DNA of 64,000 nt from G963704535 sp963704535 (GTDB taxonomy: Bacteria > Chloroflexota > Chloroflexia > Chloroflexales > Roseiflexaceae), in assembly GCA_963704535.1 (NCBI GenBank), contig OY969916.1, forward strand, positions 9,176,001 through 9,240,000, in the 5' to 3' direction. Both the position numbers and the translations under genes were made by a program. This document shows positions 22,384 to 30,564 of the stretch, one piece after another. The notes beneath the pieces were generated by a model. The model ran no database searches and was not told where the DNA came from. It was given only the letters and a program-made list of their open reading frames with translations. Numbering within the stretch: position 1 is the stretch's first letter; every line of letters starts with the position of its first letter.

Positions 22384-23547
22384 ATGACCACTCCACTAAA
22401 ACTGCCCCGCGCCGACGGCTCGCTGCGCCCATACACCCCCGGCCCGCCGTCGGCCTTTCAGCCGCCCGCCGGGCCGTTGCGCGGCCGGGTCGCCTACTCG
22501 GCCGCGCACGTCGTCGCCGACCCGCTGGCCGACGTCAACCCGACCCTGGATGTGGCAATCGATTGGGAGGCCACGCTAGCCTACCGGCGCCACCTGTGGT
22601 CATATGGGCTGGCGGTGGCCGAAGCGATGGACACGGCCCAGCGCGGCATGGGGCTGACCTGGCGGCACGCCCAGGAGCTGATCCGCCGCTCGCTGGCCGA
22701 GGCGCGCGCGGTCGGCGGGACGATCGCCTGCGGCGCCGGCACTGACCACCTCGCGCCCAGCCCTGGCGTGACGCCGGCCGACGTCGAGGCGGCGTACGGC
22801 GAGCAGTGCGGCTTCGTCGAGGGGCAGGGCGGTCGGGTGATCCTAATGGCCAGCCGAGCCTTGGCCGCCTGCGCCAGCGGCCCCGACGACTACGTGCGGG
22901 TGTATGACAAGATTCTTTCGCAACTGGCGCGGCCGGCCATCCTGCACTGGCTCGGCGATATGTTCGACCCGGCGCTGGCCGGCTACTGGGGCACGTGCGA
23001 CCTCGACGCCGCCATGGATGTCTGCCTGCACATCATCGGCGACCACACTGCCAAGGTCGACGGCATCAAGATCTCGCTGCTCGACAAGGAGCGCGAGCTG
23101 GCCATGCGCCGCCGGCTTCCGCCAGGGGTGCGGATGTATACCGGCGACGATTTCAACTACGCCAAGCTGATCCGCGGCGACGAGCAGGGCTACAGCCACG
23201 CGCTGCTAGGCATTTTCGACGCGATCGGCCCGGCGGCGTCGGCGGCGCTCCAGGCGCTCGACGCCGGCGACCTGGAGCGCTACGAGGCGATCCTGGCACC
23301 CACGGTGCCGCTGTCCCGGCATATCTTCCGCGCGCCGACCTACTACTACAAGACCGGGATCGTGTTCATGGCCTACCTGAACGGCTACCAGTCACACTTC
23401 CGCATGGTCGGCGGCCAGGAAAGCGCCCGCTCGATCGTCCACCTGGCCGAGCTATTCATCCTGGCCGACCAAGCCGGCTTGCTGCGCGACCCGGAGCTGG
23501 CCGCCGAACGCATGCGCCTGGCGCTGGCGCTGGCCGGGGTTGCCTGA
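22384..23547 (+). CDS. DUF993 family protein (dihydrodipicolinate synthase-like barrel)
   Basis: 387 residues, second gene of the operon. It matches the DUF993 family: RGRVAYSAAHVVADPLADVNP near the start, IDWEATLAYRRHLWSYGLAVAEAMDTAQRGMGLTW, CGAGTDHLAP, ILHWLGDMFDPALAGYWG, and KVDGIKISLLDKERELAMRRRLPPGVRMYTGDDFNYAKLI, where the Lys of GIKIS would be the Schiff-base-type lysine by analogy to aldolases. Function is not established for the family; position between an oxidoreductase and a sugar isomerase suggests a lyase step on an oxidised sugar. The ATG at 22384 has GAGGAGCATC upstream. Confidence 0.85.
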   Translation: MTTPLKLPRADGSLRPYTPGPPSAFQPPAGPLRGRVAYSAAHVVADPLADVNPTLDVAIDWEATLAYRRHLWSYGLAVAEAMDTAQRGMGLTWRHAQELIRRSLAEARAVGGTIACGAGTDHLAPSPGVTPADVEAAYGEQCGFVEGQGGRVILMASRALAACASGPDDYVRVYDKILSQLARPAILHWLGDMFDPALAGYWGTCDLDAAMDVCLHIIGDHTAKVDGIKISLLDKERELAMRRRLPPGVRMYTGDDFNYAKLIRGDEQGYSHALLGIFDAIGPAASAALQALDAGDLERYEAILAPTVPLSRHIFRAPTYYYKTGIVFMAYLNGYQSHFRMVGGQESARSIVHLAELFILADQAGLLRDPELAAERMRLALALAGVA

Positions 23548-23613
23548 TCGACGAGTTACGGGGTGGCACCCGCAATGCCGCTATTGCCTGCGGCAGCAAG
23601 GTACTTCACCCAT

Positions 23614-23662
23614 TTTTTACCGTCGATTTTTCGCCCGGCGGGCGAAAAATCGACGGTAAAAA
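23614..23662. repeat. 49-bp palindrome (family P, copy 3)
   Basis: Arms of 23 bp (23614-23636 and 23640-23662) pair perfectly around GGC. The core is TCGATTTTTCGCCC. It is preceded by GCCTGCGGCAGCAAGGTACTT, the reverse complement of the word that follows copy 2, so this copy is in the opposite orientation. Confidence 0.85.
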
Positions 23663-23677
23663 GAAGAAGAGGAGTTT

Positions 23678-24499
23678 ATGCAGCCATTCACCGACATCTC
23701 CCGCCTGAGCCTCAACCAGATCACCACCGAGGGCTGGAACCTGCGCGAGGCGACCGAGGGCTGCGCGCGGGCTGGGATTCCCGCGATCGGGCTGTGGCGC
23801 CACAAAGTCGCCGAGACCGGCCTGGCCGAGAGCGCGCGGATCGTGCGCGAGGCTGGGCTGCGCGTATCGAGCCTGTGTCGCGGCGGCATGTTCCCGGCCG
23901 CGACCGCCGCCGAGCGCCAGGCACGGATCGACGACAATCGCCGCGCGGTTGACGAGGCGGCCGAGCTGGGCACCGATGTGCTGGTACTGGTGTGCGGGCC
24001 GGGGCCGGACCGCGATATCCAGGCCGCGCGGGGCATGGTGGAGCAAGGCATCGCCCAGGTGCTGCCGTATGCGATCGAGCGGGGCGTGCGGCTGGGGATC
24101 GAGCCGCTACACCCGATGTTCGCGGCCGAGCGCTCGGTGATTACGACTCTTGGAGAAGCTAACACACTGGCCGAGCGGTTCGCCTCGCCCTACGTCGGCG
24201 TGGTCGTCGATGTCTATCACGTGTGGTGGGACCCGGAGCTGTACGGCCAGATCGCGCGGGCCGCCGGTCGCATCCTGGGTTTCCACGTCTCCGACTGGCT
24301 CGTGCCGACCCCCGACATGCTGCTGGGGCGCGGCATGATGGGTGATGGCGTGATCGACCTGCGCCGTATCCGGGCCGCTGTCGAGGCCGCAGGCTACGCC
24401 GGCCCGATCGAGGTCGAGATCTTCAACCGGGGGATCTGGGACGCGCCGGGCGATGAGGTGCTGGCGCTGATGCGCGAGCGTTACCTGGGGTGGGTTTAG
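23678..24499 (+). CDS. sugar phosphate isomerase/epimerase (xylose isomerase-like TIM barrel)
   Basis: 273 residues, third gene of the operon. AP-endonuclease-2/IolE-type barrel with RLSLNQITTEGWNLREATEGCARAGIPAIGLWRHKV, VLVLVCGPG, GVRLGIEPLHPMF (metal-ligand Glu), YVGVVVDVYHVWWDPEL (metal ligands Asp and His) and GPIEVEIFNRGIW (Glu). The ATG follows GAGGAG and the palindrome at 23614 precedes it. It probably isomerises or epimerises the sugar handled by the two upstream enzymes. Confidence 0.88.
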   Translation: MQPFTDISRLSLNQITTEGWNLREATEGCARAGIPAIGLWRHKVAETGLAESARIVREAGLRVSSLCRGGMFPAATAAERQARIDDNRRAVDEAAELGTDVLVLVCGPGPDRDIQAARGMVEQGIAQVLPYAIERGVRLGIEPLHPMFAAERSVITTLGEANTLAERFASPYVGVVVDVYHVWWDPELYGQIARAAGRILGFHVSDWLVPTPDMLLGRGMMGDGVIDLRRIRAAVEAAGYAGPIEVEIFNRGIWDAPGDEVLALMRERYLGWV

Positions 24500-24549
24500 C
24501 GCTATAGTTATATCGGGGCGAGAGGTTATGATCGAAGTGGCAGGGCCTC

Positions 24550-24639
24550 TCACCTTACTTGCGCTTCGCGGCGAATGCCCAACTCCTTGAGCTTGTTGTA
24601 GAAGTTGCTGCCATCAATGAAGACGGCGACCTTGTCCAT
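24550..24639 (-). pseudogene. remnant of a NYN-domain (LabA/DUF88-type) nuclease gene
   Basis: A 29-residue reading frame from the ATG at 24639, MDKVAVFIDGSNFYNKLKELG, is the characteristic first strand and helix of NYN-domain RNases with the first catalytic Asp (FIDGSN). It keeps a strong ribosome site (GGAAGGAGG) and a promoter upstream at 24743-24771, but ends after IRREAQVR, while family members have 150 or more residues. The remainder was deleted, probably when the neighbouring operon arrived. It may make a short useless peptide. Confidence 0.65.
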
Positions 24640-24742
24640 CCGCCCTCCTTCCTCGCTCGTCGTGTCGTACGGTGAGTGCATGAAGAAACCCACCATGTTT
24701 CTTGCCGAAACAAGAAAGCAGAGTGGGTGGTGTTACACGTGT

Positions 24743-24771
24743 ATTCTACCTGCTCAGGCACGATTTATCAA
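24743..24771 (-). promoter_or_regulatory. promoter of the NYN remnant
   Basis: On the minus strand TTGATA (24766-24771) and TAGAAT (24743-24748) are 17 bp apart. It lies about 100 bases upstream of the remnant's ATG. Confidence 0.55.
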
Positions 24772-25058
24772 TGTAGATGTGACAGCAATTGGGCAGACAG
24801 CAGGAGATCATTACCAACTTGAGGGCATTATAATTGGTGGCAGCATTGCTACTGTCGCCGAACTTGGCATTAGACGCCGAAGGCACGCCTGAGCCGTAAG
24901 AAAGCGTCTTGCGGGTGGCCAGACGCGAGAGCCTCCTTGATCTGTCAGTGTTCCGCGTTCGCGAAGGCTTTACAACCAGATCTATCAGCCCTCTTCGTGC
25001 TCTTCGTACCTTCGTGATCTTCGTGGTAAAACAGCCGGTTTATTGACGCCGAGCTGGA
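24772..25058. other. gene-free stretch
   Basis: No gene is recognised. AT-rich non-repetitive sequence to about 24890 is followed by GTCTTGCGGGTGGCC and by CTTCGTG-type near-tandem words at 24992-25032 (CTTCGTGCTCTTCGTACC). Confidence 0.4.
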
Positions 25059-27101
25059 CTAGCGCCGCACCGCCGGCACCCACACGCTATGCCCCTTGAC
25101 GATCAGCACCACACGCAGATCGATCGTCTCATCCCCGCTGATCTGGCCCTGGCTGGTGATCACGGTCGGGCTGCTGATCGCGGCGCTGACCAGGGCGCGG
25201 AAGGTGAGCGTGATCGTCGTGTCGGGCGGCACGACGCCGCTCCAGGTGATCGCCCCGCCGCTCTCGCTGGCGCTGCCGGCCGTCACACTGAGGCTGCCGC
25301 CGACGAAAGTCAGGCCGGTGGGCAGGGTGCTCTGGAACTGGAGCGCATTGTCCACTCCGCTGGCCGGGTTCGAGAGTCCCATTCTGAACGTGACCTCATC
25401 GCCCGGCTGCGGGTTGGGCGGCGTGGCGCCGAGCCATGCCTGCGGATGCCCGATCGTCGCGCTGGCCGGCGGCGTCCCCGTGCGCTGGAAGCTGCCGCGC
25501 CCGCTGCCCCACAGCACCCGCGCATTGGCACTGCCGGGCAGCTCATAGGCGACGATGCCGGAGCTGACGGTGCCGACGACCAACTCAAGGTCGGCATCGG
25601 CGTCGAGGTTGGCGATCGTCGGCGCGCCCAGCACCCCGTTCCAGGTGCCGCCGCCCAGCGGCGCCGGGAGTGTCACCTCCTGGATCAGCTTGCCCTCCCA
25701 ATCGGCCACGATCAGCTTGCCGATGCGCCCGCCGTCGTTGCGCGGCCAGGTGCCGAAGATCACCTCGGCCTTGCCGTCTCTGTCCAGGTCGGCCACGATC
25801 GGCTCGGACGCGAAGGCCAGGTCGCCGCCGAAGCGCGCCCTGACGTCGAATGGCCAGCTCCCATGCTGGGTCTTGTCCATCCAGTAGGCGTGCAGCTTGC
25901 CGTCGTACGAGGCGTACAGCAGCTCCAGGACGCCGTCGCCGTCCAGGTCGGCCGGCACTGGGTTGGGCAGTGCGCTCTGGATGATATTGTAGTCCTGGGA
26001 GAGTGGGGCGCCACTGTCGCCGCCCAGTGGCGGGACGGCGGTCCAGTTGAAGCCGCTGCCGGCCCAGCGCGAGCGGTCGGCGTTGAAGATGAACGGGATG
26101 TAGCCCAGGTCGGTGTAGGGGTCGGTGCCGCAGTTGTGGACGTTGCCCACGACGACGATCTCCCGCGTGCCGTCGCCGTCCATGTCGGTGATCGACGGGG
26201 CGCTATTGGCGAAGTTGGGGCGGTGTTCGCTGCCGCAGTCGGCGTAGCCGCGCAGATCCACCGCGTCGTCCATATGCACGCCGACCTGGCTCCAGAACTT
26301 CGGCCCCCTGGGGTTGTAGTTGTTGTAGCGCGCATTGGCGACGATCTGGCTGCCGTCGTCGTTGAAGGCGCTGATGTAGTGGACGTCGGAGGGGCCGACG
26401 ATCTCGCCACGCCCGTCGCCGTCGATGTCGGCCACGCCGACGTTCTGGTTGTAGGCGCCCCAGCCGTAGCCGGGCTGGCTGGAGCTGAGTCGCGGCCAGC
26501 CGGCGCGGGTCGCGCCGTTCGATTGCAGCACGGTCCACTGATCATGGTTGCCGCCGCTGGCCCGCGCGACGACGATCTCCTGTGTGCCGTCGCCGTCGAG
26601 GTCGGCGACCGCCAGCGAGCGGATCTCGGAGGTGTAGGGCTGGCGTGGCCAGCCGGGCTTGAAGTTGCCGGCGGCGTCGTAGACGCCGACCCAGCCGCCC
26701 CCGTGGGCCGTGACGATCTCGGTCGTGCCGTCGCCCTCGACATCGGCGACGACGATGCCCGGCCAGGTGCGCCCGACATCCTGGCTGCCGGTGTAGCTGC
26801 GGTCGTGCCCGGATCGGACGCTCCAGACCAGGTTGCCGGTCGCGCCGTCCACGACTTTGACGCTGTAGGCCGACCAGATCACCTCCGGCTTGCCATCGCC
26901 GTTGAGATCGGCCACGGCTGGCGAGGCATACCAGCCGGTCTGGCACCAGGAGCCCTCGCAGCCTTTGTACTGCCATTTGGGCGTCGGCGTGATGACGGGC
27001 GCGCTGATCGCGGCGGGGCGTGCCTGGGCTGCCGGGAGTGCCAGCGCACCTGTGGCGAGCATGATCAGGGCCAGGAGAGCGGTGAGGGCGTGATGTTTCA
27101 T
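25059..27101 (-). CDS. secreted FG-GAP/VCBS-repeat protein
   Basis: 680 residues. The ATG at 27101 follows AAAGGAG and starts a signal peptide, MKHHALTALLALIMLATGALALPAAQA. The body is a beta-propeller of FG-GAP repeats; at least eight calcium-loop-like motifs are visible (DLNGDGKPEV, DVEGDGTTEI, DLDGDGTQEI, DIDGDGRGEI, DMDGDGTREI, DLDGDGVLEL, DLDRDGKAEV, NLDADADLEL). From about residue 550 (GDEVTFRMGLSNPASG) a DUF11/CARDB-like domain follows. It ends VWVPAVRR, a tail resembling that of the secreted protein at 28725. Probably an extracellular binding or adhesion protein. Confidence 0.88.
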   Translation of the reverse strand: MKHHALTALLALIMLATGALALPAAQARPAAISAPVITPTPKWQYKGCEGSWCQTGWYASPAVADLNGDGKPEVIWSAYSVKVVDGATGNLVWSVRSGHDRSYTGSQDVGRTWPGIVVADVEGDGTTEIVTAHGGGWVGVYDAAGNFKPGWPRQPYTSEIRSLAVADLDGDGTQEIVVARASGGNHDQWTVLQSNGATRAGWPRLSSSQPGYGWGAYNQNVGVADIDGDGRGEIVGPSDVHYISAFNDDGSQIVANARYNNYNPRGPKFWSQVGVHMDDAVDLRGYADCGSEHRPNFANSAPSITDMDGDGTREIVVVGNVHNCGTDPYTDLGYIPFIFNADRSRWAGSGFNWTAVPPLGGDSGAPLSQDYNIIQSALPNPVPADLDGDGVLELLYASYDGKLHAYWMDKTQHGSWPFDVRARFGGDLAFASEPIVADLDRDGKAEVIFGTWPRNDGGRIGKLIVADWEGKLIQEVTLPAPLGGGTWNGVLGAPTIANLDADADLELVVGTVSSGIVAYELPGSANARVLWGSGRGSFQRTGTPPASATIGHPQAWLGATPPNPQPGDEVTFRMGLSNPASGVDNALQFQSTLPTGLTFVGGSLSVTAGSASESGGAITWSGVVPPDTTITLTFRALVSAAISSPTVITSQGQISGDETIDLRVVLIVKGHSVWVPAVRR

Positions 27102-27268
27102 AGCGGCTCCTTTGCTTGGCGTTGCGGCGCTCTCGAACGTGCTGGCCCACGTTATAGCAGGTCGAGGGCGGGCGTAGGATGACAATTTCGTACCAAGATA
27201 AAGTCGCTGCTTTTTAACAGACTTCCATGCGTTGCGCGCACAACACACTTATGAAAAAGTGGGTGGAG

Positions 27269-27313
27269 TTATTCTTGAGGGGCGACCCCCTCAAACTCCC
27301 TCTTTTCCACGAT
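27269..27313. repeat. TTGAGGGGC hairpin repeat, partial
   Basis: TTCTTGAGGGGCGACCCCCTCAAACTCCCTCTTTTCC matches the core and right half of the element at 1883 and 30458. It lies just after the glycosyltransferase stop codon on the minus strand. Confidence 0.7.
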
Positions 27314-27326
27314 AGGCGTGCTATAT

Positions 27327-28496
27327 CTAGCCTCCCAGTACCCGTAGTGTTTCCTCGGCGCAGCGCTCCCAGGTGAATTGGGCGGCGCGCAAAAGCCCGC
27401 GCGCGCGCAGCTCGGCCCGTAGGGCCGGGTCGGCGGCCAGCCGCGCCAGCCCTGCGGCGATTGCGGCGGTGTCCTCGGGGTCGACCAGCAGCGCCGCATC
27501 GGCGGCTACCTCCGGCAGCGACGAGGTTGTCGAGGTCAGCACCGGGGCGCCGCAGGCCATTGCCTCCAGCACCGGCATCCCGAAGCCCTCGTAGAGCGAT
27601 GGAAAGACGAACGCGAGCGCGCCGCCCAGCAGCGCCGGCAGGTCGGCGTCGGCCACGTAGCCGGTGAAGCGCACCCGCTCGGCGACTCCCAGCTCGGCCG
27701 CGTGCCGCTCGATCGCCTCGGTCAGCCAGCCGCGCTTGCCGGCGATCACGAGCTGCACACCAGAGATTGGAGACTGGAGATTGGAGATTGGAGATTGAGC
27801 ATCGCGAGGCGCTAATCTCCAATCTCCAATCTCCCCGTATGCCTGGGCGAACGCCTCGATCAACCGCAGCAGGTTCTTGCGGGGCTGGACCGTGCCGACG
27901 TAGAGGAAATAGGGCGGCTGGACAGCATACCGAGCTTGCACGGCTTTGATTGTTGTCGGGTCCTCGACGGGCCGGAAGCGCGGCGCGAGGCCGTGGTGGA
28001 CGATCGTGATCTTCTCCGACCGCACCCCGGCCAAGCGCACCAGATCGTCGCGTGTGGCTGCTGACACCGCGATCAAGTGCGTAGCCGCCCGCGCGCTCCA
28101 AAGCGTCGAGAGGCGCAGGTACAGCCGGTGCGCCGGCGTGTGCGCCTCGGGGAAGCGCAGGTAGCCAAGGTCGTGGACCGTGACCACCGTGCGTGTGCGG
28201 GGGCGCAGCGGCGCGCCGAGCGGCAGCACGTGGGCCGGGACAAACAGCACGTCGGGCGGGTGCAACGCCAGCTCGGCCGAGAGGCGTGCATGGGTCCACA
28301 GGCGCGGGAACGGTATGCAGCGCAGGGTGAAGTTGGGGCCGAGTGGCGGGAGCGCAGCCGGTCGCTGATTGCAGTAGAGCGTATAGCACGTCCGCCGGTC
28401 GCGCCGGGCCAGCGCGGCCAGCAGCTCGTAGGTGTAGTGCTCTGTGCCGGTCCTGGCGGCGACCGCGATCCGGCTGGCGTCGATTCCAATGTGCAT
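27327..28496 (-). CDS. glycosyltransferase, GT4 family
   Basis: 389 residues. N-terminal Rossmann start IGIDASRIAVAARTGTEHYTYELLAAL, the acceptor-domain segment VVTVHDLGYLRFPEAHT, and in the C-terminal domain PYFLYVGTVQPRKNLLRLIEAFA, VRFTGYVADADLPALLGGALAFVFPSLYEGFGMPVLEAMACGAPVLTS, the GT4 donor-sugar motif with EGFGMPVLEAMACG. A 70-bp inverted heptamer repeat is inserted in frame after residue about 220 (EIGDWRLAPRDAQSPISNLQSP), in the linker between the two Rossmann halves. It likely adds a sugar to a surface polysaccharide or glycolipid. Confidence 0.93.
   Translation of the reverse strand: MHIGIDASRIAVAARTGTEHYTYELLAALARRDRRTCYTLYCNQRPAALPPLGPNFTLRCIPFPRLWTHARLSAELALHPPDVLFVPAHVLPLGAPLRPRTRTVVTVHDLGYLRFPEAHTPAHRLYLRLSTLWSARAATHLIAVSAATRDDLVRLAGVRSEKITIVHHGLAPRFRPVEDPTTIKAVQARYAVQPPYFLYVGTVQPRKNLLRLIEAFAQAYGEIGDWRLAPRDAQSPISNLQSPISGVQLVIAGKRGWLTEAIERHAAELGVAERVRFTGYVADADLPALLGGALAFVFPSLYEGFGMPVLEAMACGAPVLTSTTSSLPEVAADAALLVDPEDTAAIAAGLARLAADPALRAELRARGLLRAAQFTWERCAEETLRVLGG
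27764..27834. repeat. in-frame inverted heptamer repeat (GGAGATT / AATCTCC) inside the glycosyltransferase
   Basis: Tandem GGAGATT heptamers (about four, some imperfect) on the left pair with three AATCTCC heptamers on the right around a CGCGAGGCGC-containing loop. Reading frame is kept through the whole hairpin, which falls in the interdomain linker. Confidence 0.88.
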
Positions 28497-28509
28497 CTAT
28501 TTTACCGAC

Positions 28510-28730
28510 CACCGACTACCGGCCGCCGACCCCGGAGGGCCTGCCCTACCGGGTTCTTGGCTCTTCGGGGTTCGGTGGGGCGTATGCAATACGCCCTTAC
28601 GTGCTGTGGCTCGGCGCCTGGCGCTCCATCTTCCATCCTCAGAGTCACCCTTTCACCCCTTCACCTTGTCACCCCTTCACCTTGTCACCCCTTCACCTTG
28701 TCACCCCTTCACCTTGTCATCTTGTCACCG
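28510..28730. repeat. composite repeat block between two minus-strand genes
   Basis: In order: CCGACTACCGGCCGCCGACC, reverse GGCCCTCCGTGGCC word, GGGTTCTTGGCTCTTCGGGG, the palindromic word GGGCGTATGCAATACGCCC at 28579, then about 90 bp of CCTTCACCTTGTCACC tandem repeats. The order mirrors the block at 11021-11110. Confidence 0.85.
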
Positions 28731-30173
28731 GCGGGTGAGCGGCAGAAAATTCAGGCGCGGGTTGGCGATCAGGGCCGCGATGAGATCCTGCCCGGCGCCG
28801 CCGCGCGAGACCGTGGCCGTGTTACGAATGACCAGGGTCGCAGCCGTGCTGATCGTGACCGCGTAGCTGATATCGACCGTCTCGCCGGAGGCCGGCTGAC
28901 CGTTCCACGCGACCGCTCCGCCGCTGAAGGTCGCTTGGGGCGCGCTGGCGGGCGAGGTGGTCAGGCTGTTGCTCACCATCGTCACCTCTGCGGGCAGCGG
29001 GTCGCTCAGCGTCACCGGCGTACCGTCGCCGCCAAGCTGGATGCTGTAGGTGACCTGCTGGCCCTGGCGCGCGGCGCTCGGCGCGACGGTCTTGCTGCCC
29101 TGGTTGGCCACCTTCGCCTGGGCCGCGTCCGGGTCCACCTGGAGCGACAACTCGTCGACCGCCTCGAAGGCCGACCCCTCGACCTGCTTCAACTCGGACA
29201 CCAGTGCATCATTGTCCCAGCGATCGTCGGGGGCGCCCGAGAGATACCAGGCCGAGCCGTTGTCGGCCACGAACATGCCGTAGGTCTTGAGCGCCCTGAG
29301 GATGATCTGGGTGTCGGGCGAGAAGCCGGAGATGTCGAAGCCGGCCTTGAGCCGGAAGCGCTGGCCCATCGGCGGCAGCGTCTCGGGCGGCAGGCCGCTG
29401 CAACTGTCCGGCACCGCCTGGTGACGCGCCGGCCAGAGGTAGGCGTTCTGGGTGCAGGGCACGGTGAAGCGCAGCGCGTGCCTGATCTCGCCGGCGGCGA
29501 TGTCGTCGTAGCGCGCCAACCCGGCCAGGATCGGCAGCCCTGCCGCGTCGGCCGAGGTCCAGGTGTCGGGTCGCAGCCCATTGGCGCGCAGGTCGAAGAT
29601 CGCGCCCGAGCCGGCGTCCCAGCTCCCATTGTCCTGCTGGTCGGCGGCGTAGATCTCGTAGAGCTTGCACTCGCCCTGCTTAACGATCAGAATGTGCCGG
29701 TCGCCATCGCCGTCGGGGTCGCCCTCGATCGGCGGGTCCTCGGGGATCGGGTAGGGGCCAGGGTCGCTCTCGTCGTCGTAGAGGAAGCTCACCGGCACGC
29801 TGGCCTGGCTGGCCGGCACGACGACGTAGGGGATGCCGATTGGGAAGCCCTCGTAGAGGCCCGAGCCGAAGTCGGGGTGCATCCCAGTCGACGCGCCGAT
29901 GCTGTTGACGTAGGTGGCCGAACTCGGATCGACCGGCAGCTTGTCGATCGGGACGTTCCAGATATTATCGGCTGGGAAGACCGGGCAGCCGCCGATCTGT
30001 GGCGCTGCGGCGAGCGCGGCGGAGGGAGCGGGCGCGGCAGAGGTAGCAGGGGCGGCGGGGGTAGTGGGCGCGGCGGTGGTAGCAGGGGCGGCGGGCGCAG
30101 TGGGCGTGCCACATCCCCAGCCGATCAGCATAACCAGCAGAGCCAGCGCGGTGATAGCAGGTTTAGACTTCAA
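28725..30173 (-). CDS. secreted lipoprotein of unknown function with C-terminal DUF11-like domain
   Basis: 482 residues. The N-terminus MKSKPAITALALLVMLIGWGCGTPTAP has a lipobox (IGWGC), then an Ala/Pro/Thr linker. The central region has no domain I recognise by name: CPVFPADNIWNVPIDKLPVDPSSATYVNSIG, GMHPDFGSGLYEGFPIGIPYVVVP, HILIVKQGECKLYEIY, GLRPDTWTSADAAGLPILAGLARYDDI and FSPDTQIILRALKTYGMFVADNGSAWY. Several of these phrases resemble uncharacterised secreted proteins of soil bacteria. The last 120 residues form a DUF11-like beta domain and the protein ends NFLPLTRR. Presumably an envelope or extracellular protein. Confidence 0.7.
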   Translation of the reverse strand: MKSKPAITALALLVMLIGWGCGTPTAPAAPATTAAPTTPAAPATSAAPAPSAALAAAPQIGGCPVFPADNIWNVPIDKLPVDPSSATYVNSIGASTGMHPDFGSGLYEGFPIGIPYVVVPASQASVPVSFLYDDESDPGPYPIPEDPPIEGDPDGDGDRHILIVKQGECKLYEIYAADQQDNGSWDAGSGAIFDLRANGLRPDTWTSADAAGLPILAGLARYDDIAAGEIRHALRFTVPCTQNAYLWPARHQAVPDSCSGLPPETLPPMGQRFRLKAGFDISGFSPDTQIILRALKTYGMFVADNGSAWYLSGAPDDRWDNDALVSELKQVEGSAFEAVDELSLQVDPDAAQAKVANQGSKTVAPSAARQGQQVTYSIQLGGDGTPVTLSDPLPAEVTMVSNSLTTSPASAPQATFSGGAVAWNGQPASGETVDISYAVTISTAATLVIRNTATVSRGGAGQDLIAALIANPRLNFLPLTRR

Positions 30174-30457
30174 CGGCTACACCTCCTGAAGCAACTTCAG
30201 ATGTTGATAGCATCTCAGGTGGAGTATAACCGATCTCGACCGGATGATAGATTGAGAAGAAAAGGGGTGGAGGGCGATGCATGCTATCCCAACACAATCC
30301 GGCATCGCCCTATCGAAGGAGTGAAACCGCTGTCTCCCGACAGTGGAGGCATCTCAGCTAAACAGCATGATTCGTGCCACCGGCTGGGGAAAAACGATGA
30401 AGATAGAAGATAGAGTATAGAAGGCCCCGCGCCATTCTATCCTCCATCCTCTCAGGC

Positions 30458-30562
30458 TCAGAAACTGTTTGGATAGGGCATTGTCTCGCCTGCAATTTGT
30501 GGTAGGAGAGGGATTCTTGAGGGGCGGTCCCCTCAAACTCCCCCTTTTCAAACAGTCTCTCG
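30458..30562. repeat. 100-bp MITE-like hairpin element, copy 2
   Basis: Ends CAGAAACTGTTTGGA and TTTCAAACAGTCTCT, core TTGAGGGGCGGTCCCCTCAA. It matches the copy at 1883-1982 along its length, and as there it directly abuts the stop codon of a minus-strand gene. Confidence 0.8.
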
Positions 30563-30564
30563 GC

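Noticed and set aside
25089..27182. 697-codon open frame on the plus strand opposite the FG-GAP gene
   Set aside because: It is a GC-rich antisense shadow: no domain, no ribosome site, and the opposite strand encodes clear FG-GAP repeats with a signal peptide.
28077..30413. 778-codon open frame on the plus strand
   Set aside because: It crosses two real minus-strand genes and a repeat block, with Arg/Gly-rich shadow composition and no recognisable motif.
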